Positions 36,018 through 46,368 of a stretch of 64,000 bases of DNA are shown piece by piece; the stretch's first letter is position 1; each line of letters begins with the position of its first letter. Both the position numbers and the translations under genes were made by a program. The stretch spans positions 1-64,000 of the forward strand of contig CAYMCO010000014.1 of NCBI GenBank assembly GCA_964388955.1. Reading direction: 5' to 3'. This stretch comes from CAYMCO01 sp964388955 (GTDB lineage Bacteria > Chloroflexota > Anaerolineae > Anaerolineales > E44-bin32). The notes beneath the pieces were generated by a model. The model was not told the origin of the DNA. It worked only from the letters and a program-made list of their open reading frames with translations, and made no database searches.

Positions 36018-36210
36018 AGAGGCATCTCCCTCATGGACAAGAGACAAACGGCGGGGACTGGTCGGCGTAACAAGATGTCGATTGTCTGGAGTATCTCTGC
36101 AGAACTGGGAAACCGCCATTAGATGCGCGTAGGCCGCGAGACAGAGATCTAATTGGCGATATGTGTTCACACTGATTCCAGATGACCAACAAGACAACGG
36201 TGTAGATGAA

Positions 36211-37236
36211 ATGAGTTCGCAAAAGAGAGTCACGATCAAAGATGTCGCTGCCAGGGCCGATGTGTCTGTTTCCACTGCCTCGAGGGCATTGAGGCACCAT
36301 CCAGATGTCAACGAGGAGACCCGGGAGAGAGTAATTCAAATCAGCAAGGACCTTGGATACCGCCCATCACTCCTGGCGCGGAGCTTACTGACCGGTGTCA
36401 CCTCTACCATTGGGCTGTTGGTTTCGGATATTTCCAATCCATTCTACCCACAGCTTGCATTGGTGATCGAGACCTCGCTGCATGCGGAAGGCTATACGGT
36501 TGTGCTATGCAACACTTCGGATGATCCTGAACTCTCGAGGCTATATATGAACCGACTGGTTGCACAGGGGGTGGACGGCATCATTCACGCCTCGATAGGT
36601 GCCGACGAAGAGTATCTCGCCATTGCACTGGAGTCCGGCGTACCCGTAGTTCTCGTAAACCGATCCCCTCGCCTCATTCAAGAGGTCGATTGCGTCATCA
36701 CGGATAATGTGAAAGGGGGAGTTCTAGCCGTTTCGCACCTCATAGACCTCGGCCATAAACGGATCGCACACTTGGCTGGCCCCCGAGACGTTATAGTAAG
36801 CGAGCAGCGAGAGCAAGGCTATGGGTTGGCACTGGCAGATGCGAATATTGCGTTTGATCCGAGCTTGGTTATTAGGTGCGATTCGTTTTCATTTGAAAGC
36901 GGAGCACAGGCCACTGAGGAACTGATGTCCATGGCAGAGCCACCTTCTGCGATTTTCGCGGTAAATGACGTCGTTGCGCTCGGGTGCCTCAGTTCGCTGC
37001 TGGATATGGGATATGCCGTGCCCGATGATGTTGCGGTCATAGGGTTCGATGACATCGACATTGCGTCCCTCGGCTTCACTCAGCTAGCGACGGTGTCCCA
37101 GGATATTCGGGTCATGGGCAAGATTGCTGTGGAAAGGTTGCTGAATGCGATACAGGACCCTGAACGACATCGCTTCATGACCACCACCCTGGAGCCTGTT
37201 TTGATCGTTCGCCGCAGCACTATGCGGCACTCTTGA
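36211..37236 (+). CDS. LacI-family transcriptional regulator
   Basis: The 341-residue regulator has an N-terminal helix-turn-helix VTIKDVAARADVSVSTASRAL and hinge YRPSLLARSL. The periplasmic-binding-protein-like effector domain includes LLVSDISNPFYPQL and ends VLIVRRST. It probably represses the island in response to its sugar or amine inducer. A LacI-like operator covers the start site of the upstream promoter at 26707-26720. The start at ATG 36211 fits the family; a longer frame begins at 36163. Confidence 0.93.
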   Translation: MSSQKRVTIKDVAARADVSVSTASRALRHHPDVNEETRERVIQISKDLGYRPSLLARSLLTGVTSTIGLLVSDISNPFYPQLALVIETSLHAEGYTVVLCNTSDDPELSRLYMNRLVAQGVDGIIHASIGADEEYLAIALESGVPVVLVNRSPRLIQEVDCVITDNVKGGVLAVSHLIDLGHKRIAHLAGPRDVIVSEQREQGYGLALADANIAFDPSLVIRCDSFSFESGAQATEELMSMAEPPSAIFAVNDVVALGCLSSLLDMGYAVPDDVAVIGFDDIDIASLGFTQLATVSQDIRVMGKIAVERLLNAIQDPERHRFMTTTLEPVLIVRRSTMRHS

Positions 37237-37421
37237 TGATGGGACGCTGCGCCGAGTCCCTTTCTCCGCAGGAGGAAGCAGCTCTCTCCCGGAGAACAAA
37301 TGAGAATGTTTAACAGCGGGCATGGCTACGCCTTAACCGAGGCATGAGGAAACAGCTGTGCATGATCGTGCGGCCAACCCGAATATGAGCATTTCAAGTA
37401 GAAGAAGGAGACAAAGACGGT

Positions 37422-37808
37422 ATGGGTGATTCATATGCAATCCATGAGGATGATGTAGGAAAGGTCGAGCTGGTAGGCCGCGTTGTCAGACCTCTAATAA
37501 CGAATGACTTGGGAGCAAGGAACCTTCTGCTCAGTACGGGAATCTATGAACAGGGTCGCACTATTCCCAGCCATAGGCATGAGAGAGAGGAAGAAGCCAT
37601 TTATGTTGTTGCTGGTACGGGAGAGATCGCTATAGGCGACAAGGTAGAGCAATTAAGGCCCGGTAGCGCGGCCTACATTCCACCAGGTGTTGAGCATCAA
37701 CTATCTATTCACCCCGATGTCCCCATGAAACTGGTCTTCGTTTTCTCCCCTCCGGCCTATCCGGGTTCATATGAGGTGGGATCTAGCCAACAAGAATCGA
37801 AGAGTTGA
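37422..37808 (+). CDS. Cupin-domain protein
   Basis: A 128-residue single cupin. Motif 1 is HRHEREEEAIYVVAGTGEIAIG (His, His, Glu) and motif 2 is PGSAAYIPPGVEHQL (His), giving a full metal site. It may be a sugar isomerase, a dioxygenase-like enzyme or a binding protein of the pathway. AAGAAGGAGAC precedes the ATG. No further function can be read. Confidence 0.85.
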   Translation: MGDSYAIHEDDVGKVELVGRVVRPLITNDLGARNLLLSTGIYEQGRTIPSHRHEREEEAIYVVAGTGEIAIGDKVEQLRPGSAAYIPPGVEHQLSIHPDVPMKLVFVFSPPAYPGSYEVGSSQQESKS

Positions 37809-37937
37809 GAACTGAGCCGATTCCCACGGAGGCTTGGACGCTGGAGCAATGCCCTCAGATTCAACAACGAACCCAGCGCGCTGGCATGCACTTCTGGTAT
37901 CGACGACTCTGAATTCTCTATTTGCGGAGCGCGGACA

Positions 37938-38771
37938 ATGAGTTACAGCGACGAGGTGATCCAAGAACTCGAAGAGGTGGCAAGAAGATTGAGAGTGGAT
38001 GCCCTATCCATGATCCATAGGAGGAAAGCTGGCCATCCCGGAGGGTCGCTTTCTATTGCTGAAATCGTGGCTGCCCTGTACTTCCACCACATCGCGATTG
38101 ACCCCGATCGGCCTGACTGGCCAGAGCGAGATCGGATTATTTTGAGCAAGGGCCATGCGAGTGCGATCCTCTATGCAGCCCTAGCCCGGAAGGGCTTCTT
38201 TCCACTCGAAGACCTGCGGAACTGGGGTTCTCTGCAATGCCACCTCCAAGGGCATCCAGATCGATTGAAAACGCCCGGAATAGAAATGACAACGGGCCTG
38301 CTGGGCCATGGCGTGGCGATCGGTGTAGGTTTGGCATTGGCAGCTAGGATGGATGGGCGCAAGAGCCGCGTGTATGTGGTGCTGGGAGACGGTGAATGCC
38401 AGGCTGGCATCATATGGGAGGGTGTAGCGGCCGCGGCGAAATTCCGCCTCTCCAACTTGGTGGCGATTCTTGATTACAACGCGGTGCAGCTTGATGGACC
38501 CGTGTGTGACATCATGCCGTATGAGCCGATGGCTGACAAATGGCGGAGCTTCAACTGGGCTATCTTCGAGATCAATGGCCACAACCTACGACAAATCCTT
38601 GATGCTCTGGAGATCACAGACCAAGTTCATGACCGGCCGTCCGTTATCATCGCTCGAACAACGAAGGGGAACGGCGTCTCATACATGGAGAACAAGGCAC
38701 ATTGGCATGGTGTACCTCCGGATGACGCCGAATTCCTTCAGGCGATGACTGAGCTGGGGGAGGTCCAATGA
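37938..38771 (+). CDS. Transketolase, N-terminal (TPP-binding) subunit
   Basis: The 277-residue alpha-type half-transketolase has SKGHASAILYAALA, the TPP motif GDGECQAGIIWEGVAAAAKFRLSNL (GDG...N, written here as GDGECQAG and FRLSNLVAILDYN), and the conserved His residues of the family. It transfers two-carbon units with its partner, which starts four bases before its stop. Split transketolases are common in catabolic operons for unusual sugars, such as apulose or sulfo-sugars, in addition to the housekeeping enzyme. Confidence 0.92.
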   Translation: MSYSDEVIQELEEVARRLRVDALSMIHRRKAGHPGGSLSIAEIVAALYFHHIAIDPDRPDWPERDRIILSKGHASAILYAALARKGFFPLEDLRNWGSLQCHLQGHPDRLKTPGIEMTTGLLGHGVAIGVGLALAARMDGRKSRVYVVLGDGECQAGIIWEGVAAAAKFRLSNLVAILDYNAVQLDGPVCDIMPYEPMADKWRSFNWAIFEINGHNLRQILDALEITDQVHDRPSVIIARTTKGNGVSYMENKAHWHGVPPDDAEFLQAMTELGEVQ

Positions 38772-39706
38772 TGGGCGCAATCCCCATGAGGCAAGGGTAT
38801 GGCCGAGCGCTGGCCGAATACGGCGCCAGGAATAGCGATGTGGTGGTTCTGGACGCAGATACGTCATCTTCCACCATGAGCAAGCTGTTTGCTGAGCAAT
38901 TCCCTGATCGGTTTATGAACATTGGCATAGCCGAGCCATGCATGGTGGATGTGGCGGTGGGCCTGGCTCTTGCCGGCAAGATCCCATTCGCCAATGCATT
39001 CTCTGCACTGCTGTCTCTACGAGCGCTGGAGCAAGTCAGGACCTGCGTCTGCTATGCACGTACGAATGTGAAGCTGGCGGCCGGGTACGCAGGGGTCTCC
39101 GACTACAAGGACGGGCCGACCCACCATGCCATTGTCGATCTAGCCATCATGCGATCTCTTCCCGGCATGACTATCATCGTACCTGCGGATGCGGCAGAAG
39201 CCGCCAAGTGGGTGCCAGTTGTTGCCGAATTCGAAGGCCCCGTCTTTCTGCGATTAAGCAGAGCTGCGACCATTCCTGTGCATGACGATGATGTGGAACC
39301 ACAGATTGGAAAGGCGATTAAGTTGAGAGATGGCAAGGATGTCACTCTGTTCGCGAACGGCGCGATGGTCGGGCGCAGCCTCCGGGCAGCCGATGAGTTG
39401 CTGAAGGACGGGATCTATGCGCAAGTCATAGAGATGCACACGCTCAAACCGCTTGATGTCGACGCCGTCATAGAAGCGGCGGAGACCACAGGTGCGATCG
39501 TCACTGTGGAAGAACATTCGGTAATCGGAGGTCTTGGAGGGGCGGTTGCGGAGACCCTCTGCTCGAGGAGGCCAACGAAACTGGAGAGGGTGGGTATCCC
39601 TGACACGTTTGCTCGCACTGCTCCCGACCCAGAGTCGCTGATGGATGCATTTGGCCTTTCTGTCTCAGATATTGTGGCTAAGGCTCGCATGGCGATTGAG
39701 GGATAG
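38768..39706 (+). CDS. Transketolase, C-terminal (pyrimidine-binding) subunit
   Basis: The 312-residue beta-type half has the Pyr domain (DTSSSTMSKLF, NIGIAEPCMVDVAVGLA with the catalytic Glu, GPTHHAIVDLAIM) and the C-terminal transketolase domain (VEEHSVIGGLGGAVAE). It overlaps the N-terminal subunit gene by four bases. Together they form one active enzyme, probably cleaving a ketose made from the transported substrate. Confidence 0.92.
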   Translation: MMGAIPMRQGYGRALAEYGARNSDVVVLDADTSSSTMSKLFAEQFPDRFMNIGIAEPCMVDVAVGLALAGKIPFANAFSALLSLRALEQVRTCVCYARTNVKLAAGYAGVSDYKDGPTHHAIVDLAIMRSLPGMTIIVPADAAEAAKWVPVVAEFEGPVFLRLSRAATIPVHDDDVEPQIGKAIKLRDGKDVTLFANGAMVGRSLRAADELLKDGIYAQVIEMHTLKPLDVDAVIEAAETTGAIVTVEEHSVIGGLGGAVAETLCSRRPTKLERVGIPDTFARTAPDPESLMDAFGLSVSDIVAKARMAIEG

Positions 39707-39924
39707 AGACAAAGCCGAGGAGGCTTCAAGGCCGGCTGAGCCGCGTAGAGCTTGAGGCTGCTCATGTGTAGCTGCTGCATATGTCGCGTTCCAATGCAAT
39801 CTCTTGTGTGCTCGGCGAAACAATTCAGACTTGCACGGGGCTGGTGATCATCAGATGAGCATCGGTCAATACATCAAAACACAATCGCTCTTGTTGAGAG
39901 CATATCTTGAAGGAGAGTGTTAGG

Positions 39925-41109
39925 ATGCCGAAGGTGGTTAATTCTTGGACCGAGTGGGATCCACTCAAGCGTGTCATTGTTGGAAGACCCGAAGGGTCGA
40001 ATATTCCATTTCCCGAGCCGGCTTGGGCATATGATCAGCCGGAAGGCGGCTACCCCATTGGCACTGGCGGACCAATGCCGCCGGAGATGGTGGACGCGGC
40101 CAACGAACAGATGGATTTTTTCGTTGACACTCTCAAGGACCATGGGGTAACGGTTGATAGGGTAGTTGTGCATCCTTGCATGTATGACAAGCCTGTCTCG
40201 ACGCCTGACTGGACCCAGCTCAACGCTTACGGAATCAACAATCCAAGAGACGTGTTCCTGTGCCATGGCAGATATATCATTGAGAGTGCGGGGAGCCAAC
40301 GATCCCGTCATTATGAGTATCTGAACCTGAGACCACTTTTCGAAGAGTACTTCAAGCAGGATCCGGAGGCGATACATATTTCGGCTCCCAAACCGAGACT
40401 GACCGACGATTGCTACGTAAAGAACTACTATCATTACGTTTATGACATATGGACCGATGAGGAGAAAGAGAGACGGGCACGCAGAGGAGAATGGCAATTG
40501 ACAGAGAAAGAACCCCTTTGGGATGCTGCCGACATTATGCGTTTTGGCAAGGACCTTCTGATTCAGCATTCGAGCGTGACCAATCGAAGTGGTATTGATT
40601 GGGTGAAACGGATCTTTGGTGAATTGGGGATCCGCGTCCACTACGCGATGTTTGAGACCATGCCTTCTTCCAACAAGATGGGATCCCATCATCCGCGCCA
40701 CATAGACGCGACGCTGGTGCCGCTCCGCCCCGGTCTGGCCATGTACTGCCCCGAGGAGCCGCCTCTTACGTCGGAGATGGTGGACCTGTTCGAGAAGAAC
40801 GACTGGCAGCTTGTACCTGCGGCCGAACCTGTTCAAATCCATGATGATAAACTCTCGCTCTCGATAATGCCCAAGGGTGGGACCTCATGGATCTCCATGA
40901 ACACATTCTCTCTCGGGCCAGACACCGTTTGCGTGCAGGCTGGCGAAACGGCCTATTGCGAGCAACTGGACAAGCTCGGATTCAACGTCATTCCTATTCC
41001 TTATGACAAAGTGAACCCCTTCGGGGGAGGTCTGCACTGCACTACCCTGGATATCTATCGGGAGGGAGAGATGGAGGACTACTTCCCAAAACAAATCCCT
41101 GGTTACTGA
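39925..41109 (+). CDS. Arginine:X amidinotransferase (AGAT/StrB1 family)
   Basis: The 394-residue protein aligns by eye over its full length with glycine amidinotransferase and inosamine-phosphate amidinotransferases. WTEWDPLKRVIVGRP is at the N-terminus. The catalytic triad is intact: D200 in EPLWDAADIMRFG, H259 in RHIDATLVPL and C372 in GGGLHCTTLD. These enzymes move the amidino group of arginine to an amine acceptor, giving a guanidino compound and ornithine. The acceptor is unknown. AAGGAG lies nine bases before ATG 39925. Last gene of the island. Confidence 0.88.
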   Translation: MPKVVNSWTEWDPLKRVIVGRPEGSNIPFPEPAWAYDQPEGGYPIGTGGPMPPEMVDAANEQMDFFVDTLKDHGVTVDRVVVHPCMYDKPVSTPDWTQLNAYGINNPRDVFLCHGRYIIESAGSQRSRHYEYLNLRPLFEEYFKQDPEAIHISAPKPRLTDDCYVKNYYHYVYDIWTDEEKERRARRGEWQLTEKEPLWDAADIMRFGKDLLIQHSSVTNRSGIDWVKRIFGELGIRVHYAMFETMPSSNKMGSHHPRHIDATLVPLRPGLAMYCPEEPPLTSEMVDLFEKNDWQLVPAAEPVQIHDDKLSLSIMPKGGTSWISMNTFSLGPDTVCVQAGETAYCEQLDKLGFNVIPIPYDKVNPFGGGLHCTTLDIYREGEMEDYFPKQIPGY

Positions 41110-41449
41110 GACCTGTGTCGGGATGCGCATCTACGAAATTGAGTGCATGGCGCCAGGAGAAAGGTTGTGAGCAGGCCGCCGTGGGAATTCGTCGGAGAAG
41201 CATACCTTCCACTTGCATCTGGTTCTGATATTCCACTCACCGACCAGTGTCAAGTCGCTTCAATAATCAAGAGCGTATTCCGAAGAAAACGCACACCTGT
41301 TCCGAACAATGGTGGACAGCGGTTCCGCGAGACGATGGAGACCTGTTCCAATCCAAGGTGCTGAGCGGCGCTGGTTGAGATATCATATACTCCGCCGGTT
41401 TGATGTAGCTATGTTGGTTTGGATTTCCGCATAGATTCCCCCCGCAGCT
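41110..41449. other. Intergenic stretch after the metabolic island
   Basis: I see no gene, RNA or clear terminator in these 340 bases. Confidence 0.5.
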
Positions 41450-43127
41450 CCAGCTGATATGTATCATCAAAGAGACGATCGAGAATGCGCCACCGAGAGT
41501 GGGGTCGGGAAATCGGGTTTCTCGGTCTCCCACGGGCACCTGGGTAGCGACCAGGGTCGAGGAGCGGCCGTAGCGATCATCGATAACCTCCAGCCGATCA
41601 CGGGCCCGGGATGGCGAGAGTGGATCGCGGAGCCAGTCATTGAGGATCAGCAACGGCACCCGGGCCATGCTGGCCAGCAATCTCGGGCAAGGTGCATCGG
41701 CGTGCGCATCGCGGGCACCACAAGAGGCCCCGAAGATCCCTGGCAGTAGTGGACCATCTCCAGCGGGCTGGTCTCGTATCCCCCAGATCCGTCAGGGTAG
41801 ACAAGGAAGGATCGCTGTGCTCTGTCGTTCACCGTCGCGATGTCGATCAAGAGCCAGGGCTCTGAGAACTCCCCGGGGAGGAAGTCCTGACCATGCAGGT
41901 TGTCAGACCAAGATCTGCCCGGAAATCCGCCGGACAAGCCCGGGCGTCATCCCTGTCCCGATTCGCCCAGCGCCAGCAGGGGAATCGGCATATTCAACCT
42001 AAGGTCCGCCCGATCTGACGGCGAAAGCGAGACGCCGTCCGCGTCAAAGCATTCTTGAACTAGGCAGAGCCCCTCGCGCGAGTTCACGTGCCCAATCGCA
42101 GCGTCGTAGAGCGGGATCTCCCACACCGGGGTCCGGCTGGAGGCCTGGGGGCTGGCCCGTCCAATGTCAACGCCGCCCAGATGGCAACGGTTCCGCCGGG
42201 AAGATCGGCCTGGCCCCAGGTTCCCCGAGATTGCACTTCAATTCCTTCCGCCGTCCCAAAAAGACCGTCCAGCCAATCCTGCACATACAGGTCCAGATCA
42301 GGCTTCTCATCAAGCGCCAGGTGGTCCCACTCGGCTTGGGCCTTTCGGAATGGGGGAACATGAACTGAATGACAAGGCGGCCGTTTCGGTCATCCCCGAT
42401 CGGGGGACAGTCGATGCCTCGATCCCAGTACAAGACGGCGACGGCCGGGCAATCCCCGGGCCCTCGCCGGGCATGAAAGACACTACCCAGGAATCTTTCA
42501 CTGCTTGCCGCGCTTCTCAGATCGGAATGATCTGCAGGAGACAGGCAGAGTAGCCAGCCCTCTCGCACCTCTCGCACGTCTAGCGCCGGATCCACAGCAG
42601 AATAGGCGGGCTTGGGCGATTCGATCTGGTGCGAGTCGTCGTCCGACTCCACTGGCGGGGCTCAGGGGAGTCCAGGGCCGGAGGCTGTCCGAGCGCGCAT
42701 CGAGAGGGCTGGTCAGCGGGTCGGGAGCGGAGGTACCCGCAGGGGCCTCGACGCGTACATAGACGGCCAGTGCGGCGGCCTGCTTGCCTTCTAGAGCATC
42801 TCGGATCCCGCCCGCAAAGGGGTGTGAGACGATCTCGCCGGAGGGGGAGCGGTGAGTTAGGAAACGATCGAGAGGGATCGAGAGCGGCTCTTCCAGCACC
42901 CGAAGCACCCGGAGCTGTGCGCCGCCCGCGGGCGTAAAGCTGGGGGCTAGGACCGACCATTTCTCCGGCGCTAGGACTGCCGACAAGGGAAGCTCAACAA
43001 TTGCTTCGGCGGGAAGACTGGTTGGGATGAACGCCTGCTCTGTGCAGCGCGCCGGACCGGGGCCGCATGTGCCCGCGAAGACGACAATCAGGATAAGTGT
43101 AGCAGCCCATCTCCCGCTTGCGCCCAC
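41450..43127 (-). pseudogene. Decayed lipoprotein gene with several frameshifts
   Basis: Minus-strand coding signal jumps between frames. It opens with a signal peptide at 43127 (WAATLILIVVFAGTCGPG, lipobox-like FAGTC). The 42498-43127 frame then passes to 42167-42652 (VREGWLLCLSPADHSDLR), to 42084-42284 (QDWLDGLFGTAEGIEVQSRG) and to 41647-41937 (EPWLLIDIATVNDRAQRSF). At least four frame changes are needed, so the gene is broken. I do not recognise the family. Sequencing indels are an alternative, but neighbouring genes are intact. Confidence 0.6.
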
Positions 43128-43541
43128 GAGTCCTCCCGCCCCCGATGTCCTACCACCCTATCTCCGGAGAGAAGTATGGGGTTCACCATTGTTGTCACGA
43201 TTAAGCCGTCCAGGAGGATAAGATTCAACGTCAGGAGAGCGAAAGACCAGGCTGGACTTGACCGTTTGTTGCTTGGATTAAGCAGGCTGTAAAGGCATAG
43301 CCTCTCTCTCTTCCAGAATCGTGAATAATCTGCTTCAAGATCCGCGCATATTGAGCGACGGACAGCAGAAGACTGTCCGCACAAGCAACGGAAAAGAGCA
43401 TTCCGGGAGGCCCCGGGGCCAAGCATCGTGACAGTGGAGCGTCCCTTTTTTCCTGCACATGTGATGTATATAGTGACAACAGTTCGAGTCACAGTCCGCA
43501 TCGACTCTGCAACAGATCAGCGCCCGCTCTGCGAGGTGTGT
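43128..43541. other. Upstream region of the ECF sigma gene
   Basis: The 414 bases between the divergent lipoprotein pseudogene and the sigma factor hold no gene I can support. A TG-TATATA sequence near 43463-43470 could be a -10, but no matching -35 is clear. Confidence 0.45.
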
Positions 43542-44120
43542 ATGGGCAATTTCAGCAACACGGACGTGGCGAAGCTATCGCTGACGTCTGATGAACAAGC
43601 CAACGCCGTGGAGGCGGCCCGGAGGGACCCCACCGCATTTGCGCCTCTCTACCGGGCCTACGTCACCCCGGTCTTTCGCTATCTGTACAGTCGTCTCGGC
43701 AATGAGGCCGAGGCCGAAGACCTGACCTCCCAGGTATTCATGGAGGCTCTGGAAAGCCTCAATCGCTACCGCCATCGGGGGGAATTTCGGGCTTGGCTGT
43801 TTTCAATTGCCCGACACAGGCTGCTCAACCAATGGCGCCGCCGACCAATGGAAAGCGGCGTCGATAGGGTAGATGAAGTTCTCAGCTCGCGAGACGATCC
43901 TCTCACGGAGACGGTTCGCAAAGAGGAGATAGAGAGCCTGAAAGGGCTTGTCGAAGGGCTCGAGGAGGTCGAACAAGACCTCCTGCGTCTTCGCTTCGTG
44001 GCTGAGCTCAGCTTCGGCGAGATTGCAGTCGTGCTGCGCATCAGTGAAGGGGCCGCGAAGAAGCGCCTTTACCGGTTGCTGGCCCGGATGGAGAGCCAGC
44101 TGGAGGCCAACCATGGCTGA
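43542..44120 (+). CDS. ECF-type RNA polymerase sigma factor
   Basis: The 192-residue sigma-70 family protein has region 2 at about 35-100 (FAPLYRAYVTPVFRYLYSRL, EAEDLTSQVFMEAL, FRAWLFSIARHRLLNQWRR). Region 4 at about 130-185 has LLRLRFVAELSFGEIAVVLRISEGAAKKRLYRLL. It directs RNA polymerase to a small regulon, probably including itself. ATG 43542 is chosen with GAGGTG upstream. It overlaps the next gene by eight bases, a usual sigma/anti-sigma arrangement. Confidence 0.92.
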   Translation: MGNFSNTDVAKLSLTSDEQANAVEAARRDPTAFAPLYRAYVTPVFRYLYSRLGNEAEAEDLTSQVFMEALESLNRYRHRGEFRAWLFSIARHRLLNQWRRRPMESGVDRVDEVLSSRDDPLTETVRKEEIESLKGLVEGLEEVEQDLLRLRFVAELSFGEIAVVLRISEGAAKKRLYRLLARMESQLEANHG

Positions 44121-46368
44121 GTATTACCCATCGGAAGCGTTTGAGAACAAGGTCCGAGCCGCGTTGTCTGTCCCTGGTCCCTCTCCCGCCGTGATTGATC
44201 GGATCGAGAGGCAACTTCTAGCTATGGATGGACGTCAGCCCGGGGCCGCTCGTCGTCGCACGAAGCGGTTCTCCTTGCCGGCGTTGTTCCAAGGGCGCTC
44301 GCGGCTAGTGGCGGTTGCCATAGTCCTACTTCTGCTTGGCGTCCTGGGAGCCATCGGCCCGCAGCGGGTGATGGCCGCCATAGGCCGGCTGATCGGGTAC
44401 ATCCCCGGTGTTGGCATCGTGGACGAAAGCGTGCCCATCCGTGTGCTCGCCGGGCCCGTCAGCCAAACCCGCCAGGGAGTCACCGTGACTGCCGCCTCGG
44501 CCGTTCTCACCGGCGATGGGACGCATATTGATATCCGTAGCTTCGGCGTGTCGCGCTCCGCCTACCCGGACCGGGAAGACATAGCCGGCTGCTCCAAGCC
44601 GGCGTACCTGCGCCTGCCTAACGGGACGCGATTGCTACGCAGCGGCGATTTCCCACCCGTGCCCTTGGATGTGAACGAAGCCGTCCTCGTACTTCCGTGC
44701 CTTCCGGACACCTTGCCGGGGAAGGCCCCCGAGGACTGGGAGCTGCCCTTGAGCTTCGTCCCCGCTCGGGGCAATCTGCCCGTGTTCCCGGTTGTGGAAC
44801 TGTCACCATCTCCCGTTCCGTCAGCCGAGGTGTCTGCCACCCCCGATGCTCCACAGGAGCAGGGCGTGAGCTTCGATCGGGTGGTCGAAACCAGCGATGG
44901 CTACATCCTGATTGGCCGGTTCCAGCCGGACGTACCGGAGGGGAGTTGGGTGCAAGTGACCAGCGTCCAGATACGTGATGCAAGCGGCCATCCGATCCCA
45001 TACACCAGCCCAGCGGACATCCAGCCATCCAACGGCGAAGATACCTCGGGAGGTTTTGGGTTCGTGTATGCCTTCAACGGCGCAGATCTGACCTTCCCCG
45101 TCACCGTCGCATTTTCAGGCAGGATCATCCAGCCGGCCGACCCGTCTGCGGCAGCGTCATTTGAGTTCGAGGCTGGAGCGGATCCCCAGCCTGGCCAGGA
45201 GTGGGTACTGAACCGGCCGCTCGATCTGGGCGGATACCACCTGACGATCGTCTCGGTGACTGCTGACCCTCGGCCGGGCTTTTCTTTCAGGTTTGCCACC
45301 GGCCCCGAGGTTTTCGGAGCCGGTGTGGCCATCGATGGCCTCGCTCCGGTCGGTGGGGGAGGGGGTGGCGGCGGAGGTCTCTCGGGCGGGGAGTTCTCGA
45401 CGGATCTGGCCTATGCAGAGTGGCCCACGGGCCGTCTGCGGGTTACGGTGTCCAATCTGACCGTCATCGGCGACACTCAAACCTGGCGCGGGACCTGGAC
45501 CCCTTCTTCGCCGAGGATGGATTGGCCGCCGACAGCGACGAGTGAGGCGGGCGCATGCGCCGTCACCGGCTCGCCCGATGAGCTGGCGCCTGCCCCTGCG
45601 AACCTGAGCTCTGGCCTGGCCCTCACCTATGAGCCGCTCGATGCTTCGACTTGGGGCTTGGCGCTCCGTCGTCTAGACGGCACGACAATGTCGCTTCAAA
45701 TCCCCGGCGGCACGTGGGGGACGTTGTCCCCCGACGGGAAGGAGCTGGCCTACCCATCCTCGGATGGAATCCACGTGATGGATCTCGCCACGCGAGCCGA
45801 GCGCATTCTCCAAGGAGGGGCCAACGGATACAACCTGAGCTGGTCGCCCGATGGCAAGCAGATCGCATTTGTGAGCGATACGGCGGACGGCGTGTACACC
45901 ATCGGAATGGGCGATGGCCAGCGGCAGGTGAGCGATCAGGCCTACACCTCGATTGCTGGCTGGTCACCCGACAGCAGCCACTTGTATGTCACCATCCCCT
46001 TCACGGGCGGCAGCCCGTGGCAGGTGCGCCAGATCGACGTTGGCACAGGAGAGTGGAAGGACCTGTTCACCATCGAGAATGGGACGCCGAAGTTCCTGTC
46101 GCCGGCCATTTCTCCGGACGGCCAGTGGCTGGCCTACCGGGGGAAGGATAACAGCAGCCTGTATCTGGTTCGCCTGGACGGCACTGACATGCATCGAGTT
46201 ATGACCGGCGTTGGTCGGGTCCTTTGGAGCCGCTCGGGATGGTTGGGTGTGACGACGCTGGAATCGGATCCGGACCAGCTCAGGACCATTCTGGTCAATC
46301 CCGACACTTGCCAGGCATTTTCAGTCCCGGCTCTGCGCGGTTATCTAGAAGGGCTCTACCTGCCCTAG
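44113..46368 (+). CDS. Membrane-anchored sigma partner with extracytoplasmic PD40/WD40-like repeats
   Basis: The 751-residue protein has a cytoplasmic N-terminus (1 to about 62), one transmembrane helix (about 65-82) and a large outside region. The middle is beta-rich with a nine-glycine run. From about 520 on there are TolB-type PD40 repeats (GTLSPDGKELAYPSSDG, LSWSPDGKQIAFVSD, AISPDGQWLAYRG). Overlap with the sigma gene suggests an anti-sigma factor or signal receptor, though no zinc-type anti-sigma motif is seen in the cytoplasmic part. Confidence 0.75.
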   Translation: MAEYYPSEAFENKVRAALSVPGPSPAVIDRIERQLLAMDGRQPGAARRRTKRFSLPALFQGRSRLVAVAIVLLLLGVLGAIGPQRVMAAIGRLIGYIPGVGIVDESVPIRVLAGPVSQTRQGVTVTAASAVLTGDGTHIDIRSFGVSRSAYPDREDIAGCSKPAYLRLPNGTRLLRSGDFPPVPLDVNEAVLVLPCLPDTLPGKAPEDWELPLSFVPARGNLPVFPVVELSPSPVPSAEVSATPDAPQEQGVSFDRVVETSDGYILIGRFQPDVPEGSWVQVTSVQIRDASGHPIPYTSPADIQPSNGEDTSGGFGFVYAFNGADLTFPVTVAFSGRIIQPADPSAAASFEFEAGADPQPGQEWVLNRPLDLGGYHLTIVSVTADPRPGFSFRFATGPEVFGAGVAIDGLAPVGGGGGGGGGLSGGEFSTDLAYAEWPTGRLRVTVSNLTVIGDTQTWRGTWTPSSPRMDWPPTATSEAGACAVTGSPDELAPAPANLSSGLALTYEPLDASTWGLALRRLDGTTMSLQIPGGTWGTLSPDGKELAYPSSDGIHVMDLATRAERILQGGANGYNLSWSPDGKQIAFVSDTADGVYTIGMGDGQRQVSDQAYTSIAGWSPDSSHLYVTIPFTGGSPWQVRQIDVGTGEWKDLFTIENGTPKFLSPAISPDGQWLAYRGKDNSSLYLVRLDGTDMHRVMTGVGRVLWSRSGWLGVTTLESDPDQLRTILVNPDTCQAFSVPALRGYLEGLYLP

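Noticed and set aside
39925..41109. Arginine deiminase or dimethylarginine hydrolase
   Set aside because: Same superfamily, but full-length similarity and motif order (WDPLKRVIVG, DAAD, HIDAT, GGxHC) fit amidinotransferases better.
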